From Berberis thunbergii (taxonomy: Eukaryota > Streptophyta > Magnoliopsida > Ranunculales > Berberidaceae), in the NCBI GenBank assembly GCA_003290165.1, contig QNQO01000528.1, forward strand, positions 186,001 through 250,000: a stretch of DNA of 64,000 nucleotides, in the 5' to 3' direction. The stretch's first letter is position 1; each line of letters begins with the position of its first letter. The translations under genes were made by a program, and so were the position numbers. Of the stretch, positions 37,701 through 46,860 are shown in pieces. The notes below the pieces were generated by a model. It ran no database searches and had not been told where the DNA came from. It worked only from the letters and a program-made list of their open reading frames with translations.

Positions 37701-38893
37701 TGTCACCTTGTCAGACAGAGTGAATTTTAGAAAATGAAGATTTGGGGACATGAATCTATTTTCAATAATTAAAAACCCATAAATTAGATCTAAAATAATA
37801 AATTATAGTATGAGTCTATGAGATGTTACTTTTGACGAAATCACAGACAATGACGAATAACAATAAAGTACCAGGATGTTCCATCTTTACAATCTATCCA
37901 TATAATATTTGGGTCCCAAATATTTTAGTTTTTAGAGGGACATCAAAGGTTTGTACAACCTTTGTAAATAGGGGGTCCACAACATCTCTCTCCTAAATCG
38001 ATTTTTCATTTCACTGTCTTCAATTTCACTATCAGAGGTTTTGAGAGGCTGCCTCTCAAAACCTGCTTTGCTTTACGGCATTTGGCAAATGGCATAGGAT
38101 AGACTAATTCACGCTTTGGTGTGGGTTATCCGGAAATAAACAGTAGGGTATTAAAGTGCCCTTGTGGATTTGAGATTCAAACTAGGATAGATTCAAGGAG
38201 ATTAACTTTGCTTCTTGTATGTTCAGTTGGGATAATATTGTTCTCTCTAATACTAGTATAGCTTGTTGGGAAGGGGTTTTTGTTTATTTAACTTTTTTAC
38301 ACATTATAACAATGCGAATGTTTCTTTTTCTGATAAATTTTTTTTTTCATCTCCACACTACAGTACTACACAACTGTGGATGTTTATCACCGCAAACAAC
38401 CTTCAGTTTTTTTTAATAAAAAGCAAAAACACGCAAGTATAACTTCTGTTTGGAAGTTAACATTTATCCTTGTGCTTGCAGTTCTTCTCGGATATTCATG
38501 TTCAAAAACCCGAATTTCTGCTCAAACCTGTTACATGGACGTCACTGGGTAAGATGCTGTTTGATGCCTTCAAGTTTCCTTGCTTCAGGAACTGTTTGAT
38601 TATGTAAATATTTGTCAATTGATTCTCTATTGTAGGTAATTTTTTGGGTGGTAGGAAGCAATCTGATCTTACGTTGCACTTGGACATATAAGCTCTCTGC
38701 CCATCTTCGGCATAATTATCTGACAGTGTTCACAATCACGGCTTTGGAGATGCTCCGGCGCTTCCAATGGATTTTTTTCAGAGTGGATAATGAGTGGAAT
38801 AAGATGACCAATCATAAACAAATTTCACACATCGCAATGAATGACTTCACAGAGGAAGACAAATTACTAGAGTCTACAGATCATAATGTATGA
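16719..38893 (+). CDS. EXS (ERD1/XPR1/SYG1) family membrane protein, 12 exons, 423 aa
   Basis: Exons: 16719-16787, 16884-16922, 17734-17826, 17922-18038, 19520-19615, 21569-21682, 22152-22205, 22547-22594, 30161-30311, 36735-36900, 38482-38548, 38636-38893. All junctions are GT-AG and the joined frame is open for 423 codons. It starts MKSPNFSINPSIMPNPVVLW, has several hydrophobic segments, and carries EXS hallmarks: TYRSLWLLSSIINSLYSFYW followed by DLTRDWDL, then LRCTWTYKLSAHLRHNY and EMLRRFQWIFFRVDNEWNK. No SPX domain is present, so it resembles the plant EXS-only proteins and yeast Erd1 rather than full PHO1/XPR1. Erd1 acts in Golgi retention and phosphate recycling, and XPR1/PHO1 export phosphate; function here is inferred. 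Introns 8 (7.6 kb) and 9 (6.4 kb) are filled with mobile elements, yet no exon is damaged. Confidence 0.9.
18200..18640 (-). repeat. unclassified degenerate coding-like fragment in intron 4
   Basis: Two adjacent minus-strand frames (18614-18426 and 18410-18207) contain FASKLVVPIKKQKHGNFAFF and SLLRMWKNGKVFCYHNMGS, then MQIGEGKILLVIMRQYLSR. This looks like a frameshifted fragment of a LINE ORF1-type protein, but I cannot name it securely. Confidence 0.25.
19900..20340 (+). repeat. LTR-like segment followed by a primer-binding-like site in intron 5
   Basis: A roughly 400 bp segment has a TATATAAGG box (about 20060) and AATAAA-like signals. It is followed by TGGTATCACAGTCC (20312-20325), close to the initiator-Met primer site, and then TGAGTTGGAATCCC. 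This is the layout of an LTR/leader junction. No second LTR or coding domain was found. The left boundary is approximate. Confidence 0.4.
20728..21248. repeat. MITE-like element with about 30 bp inverted ends in intron 5
   Basis: The left end TGCCTGACACATATCCAACA and the reverse complement of the right end, TGCATGGACACGGACACAAC, match imperfectly over about 30 bp. The left end continues into nested copies of ACACGTGGTCAACGTGTC-type motifs (20757-20815). No clear target duplication was seen, so the class is uncertain. Confidence 0.35.
21690..22140 (+). other. intron 6, possible tRNA-derived repeat
   Basis: The segment CTAACATGGTACTAGGGCGTT followed by GGTGGGTTTCATTCCCACTC (about 21792-21843) resembles A-box and B-box parts of a tRNA-derived repeat or a primer-site region. 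There are no other supporting features. Confidence 0.2.
22600..24690. repeat. unclassified repeat-like DNA in intron 8
   Basis: 22700-24000 is AT-rich with no domains and reads like an old LTR. 24300-24690 is packed with GGTTCGGTTT, AACCGAATC and GGTTTGGTT motifs in both orientations, the pattern of a degenerate foldback or MITE-like repeat. Boundaries are not resolvable by eye. 24691-25550 shows nothing identifiable. Confidence 0.3.
25925..26163 (-). repeat. left (3') LTR of the gag-only element
   Basis: It aligns throughout with 28768-28988. Shared landmarks are GATTCTAAGCTACAACTAAA, AACTTCTTTGG, ACTAATATGG and TTTTCTATACT. The two copies differ by several substitutions and indels, so the insertion is not recent. 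Confidence 0.75.
26133..28671 (-). pseudogene. gag pseudogene of the gag-only LTR element
   Basis: Minus-strand frames contain, in order, a Lys/Glu-rich coil with KKTVEKTVEKEMQKMEQMIT (about 28550), proline-rich linker frames, a fragment at 27908-27717, and the retrotransposon-gag core at 27642-27292 (LVQLVATKLKGTGNLWWLEE, then HDLCELMHVAFVPLEYK). A hydrophilic tail runs at 26489-26133 beyond the MITE. The frames are shifted and interrupted. It is a clear Gag family relic but inactive. Confidence 0.55.
26568..27270. mobile_element. hAT-type MITE, 703 bp, nested in the gag-only element
   Basis: The ends are TAGGGATGGGC and CACCCCTTA, flanked by GTAGAAAC and GTAGAAAT (26560-26567 and 27271-27278; 7 of 8 bases match). 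Subterminal regions are rich in TCCCGATCTCG and CCCGTCCCG motifs. The TAGGGATGG tip relates it to the elements at 3569 and 62336. Confidence 0.75.
28768..28988 (-). repeat. right (5') LTR of the gag-only element
   Basis: Partner of 25925-26163. It begins TGATAGATTC and ends TTACATCA immediately before the GAATC duplication. Confidence 0.75.
28994..30160. other. rest of intron 8 of the EXS gene
   Basis: 29060-29210 carries GGTTTGGTCGGGGTTGG, GATCCGAACCAAAAACCGAT and GCATCGGTTC motifs that mirror those near 25570. It may be the right-hand half of an older repeat split by the LTR element. The remainder is AT-rich with nothing recognised. Confidence 0.3.
30312..31790. other. left part of intron 9, including an LTR-like repeat
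   Basis: About 31295-31391 matches 34220-34312 (shared: CTAGTAGGG.GTGGAC, GACAACTCCA..ATATG, AAGCCA.CTCCATAAT.CAACA). On the minus strand both begin TGTTG(A/G)ATTATGGAG, a usual LTR start. 31610-31730 also resembles part of this family. 30312-31250 shows nothing identifiable. Confidence 0.35.
31790..33720 (-). mobile_element. degenerate LINE in intron 9 (minus strand)
   Basis: Minus-strand frames follow the LINE ORF2 order. At 33597-33181 there is an RT segment with ILQYADDMLLFFEANVQEV, whose YADD is the RT catalytic box, followed by FGLRVNYSKTKFF. At 32891-32703 there is FNKALLMKWIWRFGFEVEAL. At 32386-32021 there is the zinc-binding RT tail (WLKETPPRACFLLWIIMHGR, then DSESIDHMLLR). Stops between blocks show decay. 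It is antisense to the EXS gene. Confidence 0.7.
33860..34312 (-). repeat. LINE tail fragment inside an LTR-like repeat
   Basis: 33939-34172 on the minus strand includes SHLLIIQRNERNNRIFRDNA, like the end of LINE ORF2, and appears internally duplicated (GWVSHLL... and GWDTIVL... units). The flanking sequence 34196-34312 matches the LTR-like repeat near 31300. The insertion order is inferred. Confidence 0.4.
34900..36330 (+). mobile_element. degenerate LINE 3' portion, sense, just upstream of exon 10
   Basis: Plus-strand frames at 35330-36110 match the LINE ORF2 C-terminal region: YGWSLWKGIMKLKDCVY, RVQFWAQKWLENAP, then a FFIWKDLHGRALTVDN zinc-tail block and a final ERNNIILG segment. A 15 bp C run (35463-35477) lies within it. 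The left boundary is uncertain (34320-34900 shows nothing clear). Exon 10 of the EXS gene follows at 36735. Confidence 0.6.
36901..38481 (+). other. intron 10 of the EXS gene
   Basis: AT-rich. A short segment near 37100-37215 ends in AATAAATATGTCATAAAAAA and may be a LINE 3' tail. Nothing else recognised. Confidence 0.3.
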
Positions 38894-40083
38894 ACCATCC
38901 GCTCAATTGTTTGTTACTCAATATCATCATTTAAGCTCTGTTTCTTTTCTTGCTTGCCAGACTATGCGTAAAGAAGTCAAGAGTTTAAGAATACTGCAAA
39001 ATTAATACCTAAAGAAACAGGGAATGTATACATCAAAAATTCAATTTTGATTAGTTCACTTAGATTAGTTGATCATCTTTGATGGTTCCACTCGGATTCA
39101 GGTTGGACTCGAATTTATAAACAAAATTGCCCCGGATTGAATATTTGTGAATCAGAATATGCATGTGTTGTGTAGGTACCCTCAACCAGATATATTGTTC
39201 AGAAAATTTAGATCGAGATTATGCATACCTGCAAGTTTCTTCAAATTAAAATCAGAGGTACCCTTTCCATGGGCATGCCTCTTAGAGGGTATTCATAAGA
39301 TATTTGCAGTTTGGAGTACCTTGGATTTGAATTAGTTTCTGTTCTGGTTATGTTTATCGAAATACTGAAAAACAAGCCAGAGCTGACATGCAATGCATTC
39401 TCTTCGAAGTTACTGTTCAAGGCCTTCAGAGTCTTGATAATAACCCTAGGCACCTGAAAAAAACCCTAGGCACCTCATTTATTTTGTTAGAGAAGAGCTA
39501 GCCTGCAATTCGAGTTGCTTCATAGTACCATTTCCGACATCCACATGCTTTAGAAAGAAAAAAAAAATTATGAACTTATACCAGATTAATGTAACGAAGG
39601 AAACAAAGAAAACACGTACATCAAATGTGTTTTATGATATTTTCACTTGTGGTTCTTCAAGACATGGAAGTAGGTCATCTTTGGTGATGTTTCACAATGA
39701 CGACTTGACACCACAACGCGTGGAGAAGATTGTTTAAAATTTTACATTGCCTTGTTTGTCAATTTCATTAATCGACTTATATCATTACAAGGTATAGTAA
39801 GTACAATGTTCTCAAAGACTGATGCATTCCTTAGCAAACTTCCGAGAAACTCAAATTGTTTGTATGAAGCATAGAAAAACTTCAACTCAAAAATCTTGAG
39901 GTGGTTGACTGTGCCTTCCAACTGATACTCCTCATGGCGCTGACTGAAAGAAAGAGGGGAAAAAAGAGAGCAGTATAACCTAAGCACTTTAAGTTACTCA
40001 GAGAAGTATTTGTAGTGTCAACCTGCATACATAAAGGATAAACAAGAAGAGCATCAAATTATCTCTTCAAAACGAGTAAAATG
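38894..40083 (+). other. 3'UTR and flank of the EXS gene
   Basis: AT-rich, no domain-bearing frame. A small direct repeat (ACCCTAGGCACCT, twice, about 39440-39475) is present. Confidence 0.35.
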
Positions 40084-40260
40084 ATGCAGTAATGCTAATG
40101 GTAGCCTGGTTGGATGATTAAGGCTGTGGCGGTTTAACCTCTATGTCTTGGGTTCTATACCCACCAGCGACCATATTATCAGTTGTTTGACACTGCAAAT
40201 CCCATTAGAACTTCCATGATGCACTTGGTGTAATAAAATCCATCTGTAATCCCGATACGT
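40084..40260 (+). repeat. possible tRNA-derived SINE
   Basis: TAGCCTGGTTGGATGA (A-box-like) is followed about 45 bp later by TGGGTTCTATACCCA (B-box-like, compare GGTTCGAATCC). The spacing fits a polymerase III promoter of a decayed plant SINE. No duplication was identified. Confidence 0.4.
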
Positions 40261-40309
40261 GCCTTCTCTAATTTGTTTAGATTTTTCAAAATATAGTGAA
40301 TATTTTTAG

Positions 40310-40936
40310 GGACATGTGGTTACTACAAAGACTGGGTTTGAGAAACAAGATGGTACCGTCTTCTCCTGTTGGTTTTATTCTGGGGGATTTCCCTCCTAAT
40401 GGTTGGTGTGGTTGGTGTGCTTTGAATGTTGATGGTCCTTGGTGAATAATGTGGCAGCAGGAGGCGATTATGAGGGATGTAGAGGGAGTTTGTGTTGTTG
40501 TCAAACAAATATATTTCTGTGCAAGATCATATTACTTGGCGGAAATGGATTCGATATTGGAAGGTTGAAAACTCTGACATTGTAAGGGAATAAGGCATTG
40601 AATGATTTAGAGTTCGGACGGACTCCTTCATGATGAAACAATGGTTTTACCTGGAAATTCAGGTTCCATAGTTCTTAGGGAACTAGTGGAAAGATATTAA
40701 GAAAATCTGTGCTACTCTAGATTATATTTGCAAGCAGGTCTTTAGGGAAACCAATACAGAGGCGGATGCTCTAGCTAGATTGGCACAAGTGGAAAACGTA
40801 TCTCGGGTTTTTAGCAAGGAAACAATTGCGGATAGACCCAAGGCTTTTTTGCGGCTCTATAAGGCTTAGAAGTCCTTACATTAGGAAAAAGCTGTAAGTT
40901 TAAGTAATAAAGGTCTGGCATAAATAAATAAATAAA
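40310..40936 (+). mobile_element. LINE 3' fragment with RNase H relic and A-rich tail
   Basis: Plus-strand frames contain ALNVDGPW and MRDVEGVCVVVK, the usual start of the LINE RNase H domain. Near the end is VFRETNTEADALARLAQV, the conserved C-terminal block, before a stop at about 40868. An AATAAA-like signal and an (AAAT)n tail follow at 40905-40936. Internal stops show it is inactive. Confidence 0.6.
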
Positions 40937-41009
40937 AGAAGATCCTAGCCAAGCTTTGGGGCAAGATTCGTTGTGCAATCAATTGGACTATAATATGGTG
41001 GGCTTCTTC

Positions 41010-41165
41010 GAAGATACAACAATGATAGAGGTGTGGCGGATGGTATAACAAGGTCATGGATTTGAACATGGCCATACCGATAGCATATTTATGGTATTTA
41101 TTACCAATGTTATCTTTGTGGGTTATGAGATCCTATAAAAACCAGCTTTGTGTTTAAAAAAAGAA
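41010..41165 (+). repeat. second SINE-like repeat
   Basis: GAGGTGTGGCGGATGGTATA followed by CATGGATTTGAACATGG resembles the A and B boxes of the repeat at 40084. It ends in an A-rich tract near 41155. Confidence 0.3.
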
Positions 41166-41267
41166 TGGTTTTTCAGGTCATCTTTCAACCGATATCCATT
41201 CTATGGAACTACGAATCGTACTCCTCTCTCGTCAACAGTGATGCTCTCTCTCACTTTCATAAAAATG

Positions 41268-41338
41268 AAATAAAGTATGAAAACAAATCTAAATTTCCAA
41301 AAATAAAATAAAGTATGAAAACAAATCTAAATTTCCAA
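41268..41338 (+). repeat. tandem duplication of about 37 bp
   Basis: Two head-to-tail copies of an AT-rich unit containing AAAGTATGAAAACAAATC lie just left of the copia element. Confidence 0.7.
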
Positions 41339-41383
41339 GTATAGTCGAGTACATAAGAATATGTTCCCCTACAATACCAAGAT

Positions 41384-41601
41384 TGATAAGTCTTTAGTCA
41401 AATAAGAGTCCTAGTTTTCAGGATTGTTTGTTAATTGATTTAGTCAAGGTTGTTTCCTTATTTCTAGCTAAAGCATGGGCTGTAGTTTGTTACGGCACCT
41501 GCTCTGTTTCTCTATTTATTTGCTGCACTTTCACAAGGAATAAAACAAGTCATTCCCAGTATTGTTACTTGCTTTCTATTGAGTTCTTGTTGCATCTAAC
41601 A
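41384..41601 (+). repeat. 5' LTR of the copia element
   Basis: 218 bp, with AATAAAAC and TTATTTC signals. It differs from the 3' LTR only at the GTTTTC/GATTTC and GTTACTT/GTTATTT positions. Confidence 0.9.
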
Positions 41602-41608
41602 ATCTGGT

Positions 41609-44600
41609 ATGCAGTCAATTCTTAAGACGATTACACAGAAGGAGACATCCAAACAGCTCTGGGATTCCATGAAGATGAAGTGTCAAGGTAATGCTCGAGT
41701 GAAGAGAGCTCAGCTCAATCGTCTACGCTGGGACTTTGAAGTTCTGGCGATGAAGCAGGGTGAATCGATCAATGATTACTTTGGTCGAGTAATGACGGTT
41801 GCAAATGACATGAGGAATTATGGAGAAGATGTGAGTGATGTCAAGATCGTTGAGAAGATTATGAGAACTCTTACTGATAAATGGAACTACATTGTTTGTT
41901 CCATTGAGGAAGCCAAGGACATAGATCAGCTCTCTGTGGATGCCTTGCAAAGTTCTCTGCTCGTTCATGAGCAAAAGTTCAAAGGAGATGGAGAAGAAGA
42001 ACATGCTTTGAAGGTGACTCATGAAGAGAGCTATGGTGGAAGAGGACGAGGAAGAACTGCTTTCAGAGGAGGCCGAGGACAAGGTAGAGGCAGGGGTCGC
42101 CTAAACTGGAACAAAGATACGGTTGAGTGTTATAAGTGTCATAAGCTTGGACACTTTCAGTACGAGCGCCAAGCAAATTATGCAAACTTGGATGAATCGG
42201 AAGAGATGGTGCAAATGGCGTATATCGATACGCTTGGAGGTGATCGAGACGACATATGGTTTATTGACTCTGGATGCAGCAATCACATGTGTGGTGATTC
42301 ATCACTCTTCTGGGATTTAGAAAAGGGGTTCAACAAGGTGGTGAGATTGGGGAATTATGCAAGCATGAATGTTGTTGGAAAGGGAAGTGTTCGATTGACT
42401 GTAAAAGGAGTGAATCACCTTGTACGGGATGTGTATTATGTACCGGGGTTGAAGAATAATCTTCTCAGTGTTGGGCAGCTGCAAGAAAAGGGTTTGGTTG
42501 TACTGATGCAGTCAAATACGTGCTGGATTTATCACCACACAAAGGGGTTGATTTTCAAAACCACCATGGCAGCCAATCGAATGTTTGTGTTACTATCAAA
42601 CTCTCGATTAGTCAAAAGGGAAAGAGATGAAGAGTGTCTCCAAGTAATCACTCAAGACGTGGCTCATATATGGCATCGAAGATTCGGTCATCTCAACTAC
42701 AAAGGGTTGAAGACTTTGCAAACAAAGGACATGGTGAGAGGCTTGCCAAGTTTCTCCAAGGGTGAGATTACGTGCAGTGATTGCTTGAAAGGGAAACAGC
42801 ATTGAGATGTAATCCCAAAGAAAAGTATATGGAGAGCATCAGCAAAGTTGGAGCTCGTTCACGCTGATATTTGCGGCCCAATATCTCCTGTTTCGGAGGG
42901 CAGCAAGAGGTATTTCATTTGCTTCATTGATGACTATAGTAGGAAGGCATGGGTGTATTTTCTTGCTTCTAAGTCAGATGCATTCATTTACTTTAAGTTA
43001 TTTAAAGCTCTTGTCGAAAAGGAAACTGGTTTGCACATTAAATGTCTCAGAACAGATCGTGGGGGTGAATTCACATCAGATGAGTTCAAAGAATTTTGTG
43101 AAACGAATGGAATCAAAAGGCAATTAACTGCTGCATATACACCGCAGCAGAATGGAGTTGCTGAGCGGAAAAATAGAACCGTGATGAATATGGTGAGGAG
43201 CTTATTGGTTGAAAAGAATGTTCCAAGAAAATTCTGGGCAGAGGCAGTGAATTGGACATTTTATGTTCTTAATAGATGCCCGACGTCATCGGTGAAAGAA
43301 ATGACGCTTGAAGAAGCTTGGTGCGGATTGAAACCTTCAGTCGAGCCTTGAGAGTCTTTGGTTGTATAGCACATGCTCATGTACCGGATGCTCGAAGAAC
43401 AAAGCTTGAGGATAAGAGCCGTTGTTGTGTTTTTTTGGGGGTAAACGAAGAATCAAAGGCATATCGGCTATATGATCCTATCTCTAAAAGGATTATAATT
43501 AGTCGGGATGTCATCTTCGAAGAAGAAGAACAATGGAACTGGGAGAGGAGCTCTGAAGATGACAGAAAGTTTGATCTGGAATGGGAAGATGACAAAGATG
43601 AAGAGGTGGAGGATTCTGACGATGGTAGTGAAGAAGAAAACGTAGCTTCTCCGGCGAGGGACGAATCCAGTAATGGCAATGAAGAAGATGAAGCGGCTCC
43701 TCTAGTGACACCCCGAGTTAGAAGAGCACCCGCATATTTGAATGACTTTGTCTCTGGTAATGGTTTTTCTGATGAAGAAGAAGAAGTACAAACTCACTTA
43801 GCCCTGTTTGCTAATGCTGTTCATACCTGATCCAATTTCGTTTGACGAAGCAGTAAAGGAGGAGAAATGGAGGACAGCCATGGATGCCGAAATGAGATCA
43901 ATTGAGAAGAATGGAACGTGGGATCTTATTGAGCTGCCTAAAGGAGCTAAAAGAATAGGAGTCAAATGGGTGTACAAAACAAAACTGAATGAGCTCGGAG
44001 AAGTGGATAAACACAAGGCTCGCTTGGTCGCAAAAGGGTATGCTCAGGAATACGGAATTGATTATGAAGAAGTATATGCTCCCGTAGCTCGCATGGACAC
44101 GGTTCGAATGATTTTAGCACTTGCAGCACAAAGAAGATGGTGCGTGTTTCAGCTGGACGTAAAATCAGCTTTCCTTCACGGGAAGTTAGCTGAGAACGTG
44201 TACGTGGAGCAGCCAAGGGGTTATGAAATAAAGAATGAGGAACATAAGGTGTATAAGCTCAACAAAGCTTTGTACGGACTCAAGCAGGCTCCGCGAGCAT
44301 GGTTCAGCCGGATTGAATCATATTTCAGAAAGGAAGGTTTTGAGAAGGAGGACAGCGAGCAAACTTTGTTTACGAAAGTCAACAAACAAGGTAAATATTT
44401 AATCATTAGCTTGTATGTTGATGATTTAATTTATACCGGGGGTGATGAGAATATGATGGTTGAATTCAAAGAGTCCATGATGAAGGAATTTGATATGACG
44501 GACGTGGGTAAGATGAAGTATTTTCTTGGTATTGAGGTAGTTCAGTTTGATGGTGGTATATTCATCAGTCAGGCGAAGTACGTAATGGAAGTGTTGAGAC

Positions 44601-45370
44601 GTTTTGGAATGGAGCATAGCAATTCTGTTGAAAATCCAATGGTTCCAGGATTCAAAATCTCCAAAGATGAAAATGGTATTGAGATGGATGATTCGTTCTT
44701 CAAGCAGCTGATTGGGAGCATGATGTACTTGACCGCTACGAGGCCGGATATAATGTATGCAGTAAGCTTATTAAGCAGGTATATGTCAAGGCCTACAGAA
44801 CTTCATCATTCGGCAGCCAAGAGAATTCTACGTTACTTGAAAGGTACAGCAAGGTTTGGCATTCTTTACAGAAAGGGAGGAAGTCAGGAGCTGATTGGTT
44901 TTACTGATAGCGATTATGCCGGATCGGTGGAAGATAGAAGAAGCACCTCAGGCTATGTTTTTATGCTAAGTGGAGCAGCAGTGACTTGGTCTTCTCGAAA
45001 GCAACCGATCGTAACACTAAGCACAACCGAAGCTGAATTCCTTGCAGCTGCAGGAAGTAGTTGTCAAGCAATATGGATGCAAAGGGTGCTAAAGAAGATT
45101 GGCTACATGGGCGGTGAGAGTACTGTCATTTTTTGTGACAATAGCTCAACAATTAAGTTAGCGAGGAACCCGGTGATGCATGGCAGGAGCAAGCACATTG
45201 ATGTGCGCTACCATTTCTTACGAGAGCTAGTGAATGATGGAGTTGTGCAGCTTCAGTTTTGTGGTACAAGGCAGCAGATAGCAGACATTTTCACCAAACC
45301 ACTCAAATTGGAGTCATTTCGGGAGCTAAGAAGGAGGCTTGGAGTGTGTGAACTACCACAGGTTAACTAA
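41609..45370 (+). pseudogene. copia gag-pol polyprotein, broken
   Basis: The domain order is copia-type. Gag core (QLWDSMKMKCQGNARVKRAQ) leads to a zinc knuckle CYKCHKLGHFQYE whose last Cys is replaced by Arg. Then come protease WFIDSGCSNHMC, pre-integrase HRRFGHLNYKGL, and integrase with DIC, DRGGEFTSDEF and TPQQNGVAERKNR. RT has DVKSAFLHG and YVDDLIYTGG, and RNase H has TDSDYAGSVEDRRSTSGY and STTEAEF, ending at 45370. Lesions are loss of the Gag N-terminus, a TGA stop at 42803-42805 between pre-integrase and integrase, a frameshift near 43318-43350, and another near 43810-43830. It cannot make an intact polyprotein. Sub-lineage not assigned. Confidence 0.88.
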
Positions 45371-45401
45371 CTGCAAATGCAGTCTAGTTCAAGGGAGGGA
45401 A

Positions 45402-45619
45402 TGATAAGTCTTTAGTCAAATAAGAGTCCTAGATTTCAGGATTGTTTGTTAATTGATTTAGTCAAGGTTGTTTCCTTATTTCTAGCTAAAGCATGGGCTG
45501 TAGTTTGTTACGGCACCTGCTCTGTTTCTCTATTTATTTGCTGCACTTTCACAAGGAATAAAACAAGTCATTCCCAGTATTGTTATTTGCTTTCTATTGA
45601 GTTCTTGTTGCATCTAACA
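45402..45619 (+). repeat. 3' LTR of the copia element
   Basis: 218 bp partner of the 5' LTR, immediately after the polypurine tract. Confidence 0.9.
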
Positions 45620-45725
45620 AAGATAACACCACCACAATACAGGATAGAAAATGAATGAGAATATCAAGTACTAGACATTAGCCGACTCAAGGTAGAGTTG
45701 GATCCAGAGTTACCATAGTTACATA

Positions 45726-46860
45726 TCAAAACTTGTTCCTATACCAAAACACGCCTTTGCCTTCAGCATCGTCATCTGGTTCCACATACAAACACTCCTT
45801 CGCCTCCCTCCACATTGCCTTGTAAAAGGGTGTATCATCAAACCTGTAGTACTCCTTGAGGATGGGCTTGATCGCCTTACTGGCTTCCATAGCATGGTAA
45901 TGTGGTATTGTAGAAAACAAGTGGTGTGTGACGTGTGTATCAGTAATGTTATGAAACACCTTGTTTAACACCCCATAATCTCGATCAACTGTCACCAATG
46001 CTCCCCTCAACCAGTCCCACTCGGATGAATCATAGTGGGGCAGTGAAGGGTGGGTATGCTGCAGGTAGGTGGTTAGAACGAGGAATCCATTAACGATTAG
46101 CAGGGGAACTCCATAAATGCAGATCAGCCAGGTCATTCCTTTGACAGCAGTAAGTTTATACAATACAAAGATGACAGTAAAGATACCCGCATCTGATAGG
46201 TATATCTGAAGTCGTTCACGGTCAGAGTAAATTGGGCTGTACGGATTAAAATGGCTAGCAAAACAATCATAATGACGACCAGAGACATTAAATGCTAAGT
46301 ATAAAGGCCAGCCAAAGAGGAGAGTGACTGCCAGAATGAGCACACGGCCTGGTGTGTTGTTGAAGTACTTGAAGAACCATGAAACCTTTGATTTGGGCTT
46401 GGGGACAAAGACCTCATCATGCTCAAGAGATCCAATGTTTGAGTGGTGGCGACGGTGACTGTACTTCCAAGAGAAGTATGGGACAAGAAGGAAGGAATGG
46501 AGAATGAGTCCAACAGTGTCATCAAGCCATTTGTAGTTGCTGAAGGCGTGATGTCCACACTCGTGTGCAATAACCCAGAGTCCAGTGAGGACACAGCCTT
46601 GCAGAACCCAGTAGATGGGCCAAGCAAGGTAGGAGAGTGCACTAGGCAAAACCGCAAAGTATGTGGTAGCAATGTAATACAAGAAAGAAGCGAATGCTAA
46701 GTCATGCACTACGTATGAGAAGGAACAGATCACTAAGCGTTCAAAGCAGTGTGGGGGAATGGCCTTCTTGAGTTGGCTCAGAGTAAATGGTGGCTTTGTG
46801 GAGGCGACTCGCTGAATGCTTCCATTCTCTTCCTTCTTAGAGTAAGCCGACGTGCAGAAC
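45726..46860 (-). CDS. FAD2: FAD2-like oleate desaturase, copy 1 (normal start codon missing)
   Basis: FAD2 desaturates oleoyl at position 12 of phosphatidylcholine in the ER, giving linoleate. The coding exon, read from a TTTTCTCAG| acceptor at 46861, is open for about 377 residues. It keeps the three histidine boxes HECGHH, HRRHH and HVTHH, several membrane segments, and the C-terminal ER-retrieval type YRNKF. Alignment with copy 2 shows that the usual ATG (MGA...) just after the acceptor is absent: the exon starts [18 protein letters not shown] with no in-frame Met before the middle of the protein. The frame stays open into the intron to an ATG at 46955, which would need intron retention. 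Other unusual residues are [16 protein letters not shown] (usually HVAHH or HIAHH) and [17 protein letters not shown] lies at its inferred 5' exon and a copia element about 0.1 kb past the stop. It could be a recent pseudogene or use an unusual start. Confidence 0.8.

Larger units (their letters stand above)
41384..45619 (+). mobile_element. Ty1/copia retrotransposon, 4.24 kb, perfect 5 bp target duplication
   Basis: The 218 bp LTRs (41384-41601 and 45402-45619) start TGATAAGTC and end CTAACA. They differ at only two positions by eye. AAGAT flanks both sides (41379-41383 and 45620-45624). A polypurine tract AAGGGAGGGAA (45391-45401) precedes the 3' LTR. After the 5' LTR only TCTGGTAT of the initiator-Met primer site remains, and gag starts mid-protein, so a 5' internal deletion removed most of the primer site and the Gag N-terminus. 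It lies about 0.1 kb downstream of the first FAD2 stop codon. Confidence 0.92.

Noticed and set aside
41723..44617. Several minus-strand frames inside the copia element
   Set aside because: Antisense shadows of conserved copia protease, integrase and RT coding sequence.
46295..46700. Frames overlapping FAD2 copy 1 on both strands
   Set aside because: They are other-frame readings of the conserved desaturase sequence, and equivalent frames recur over copy 2.
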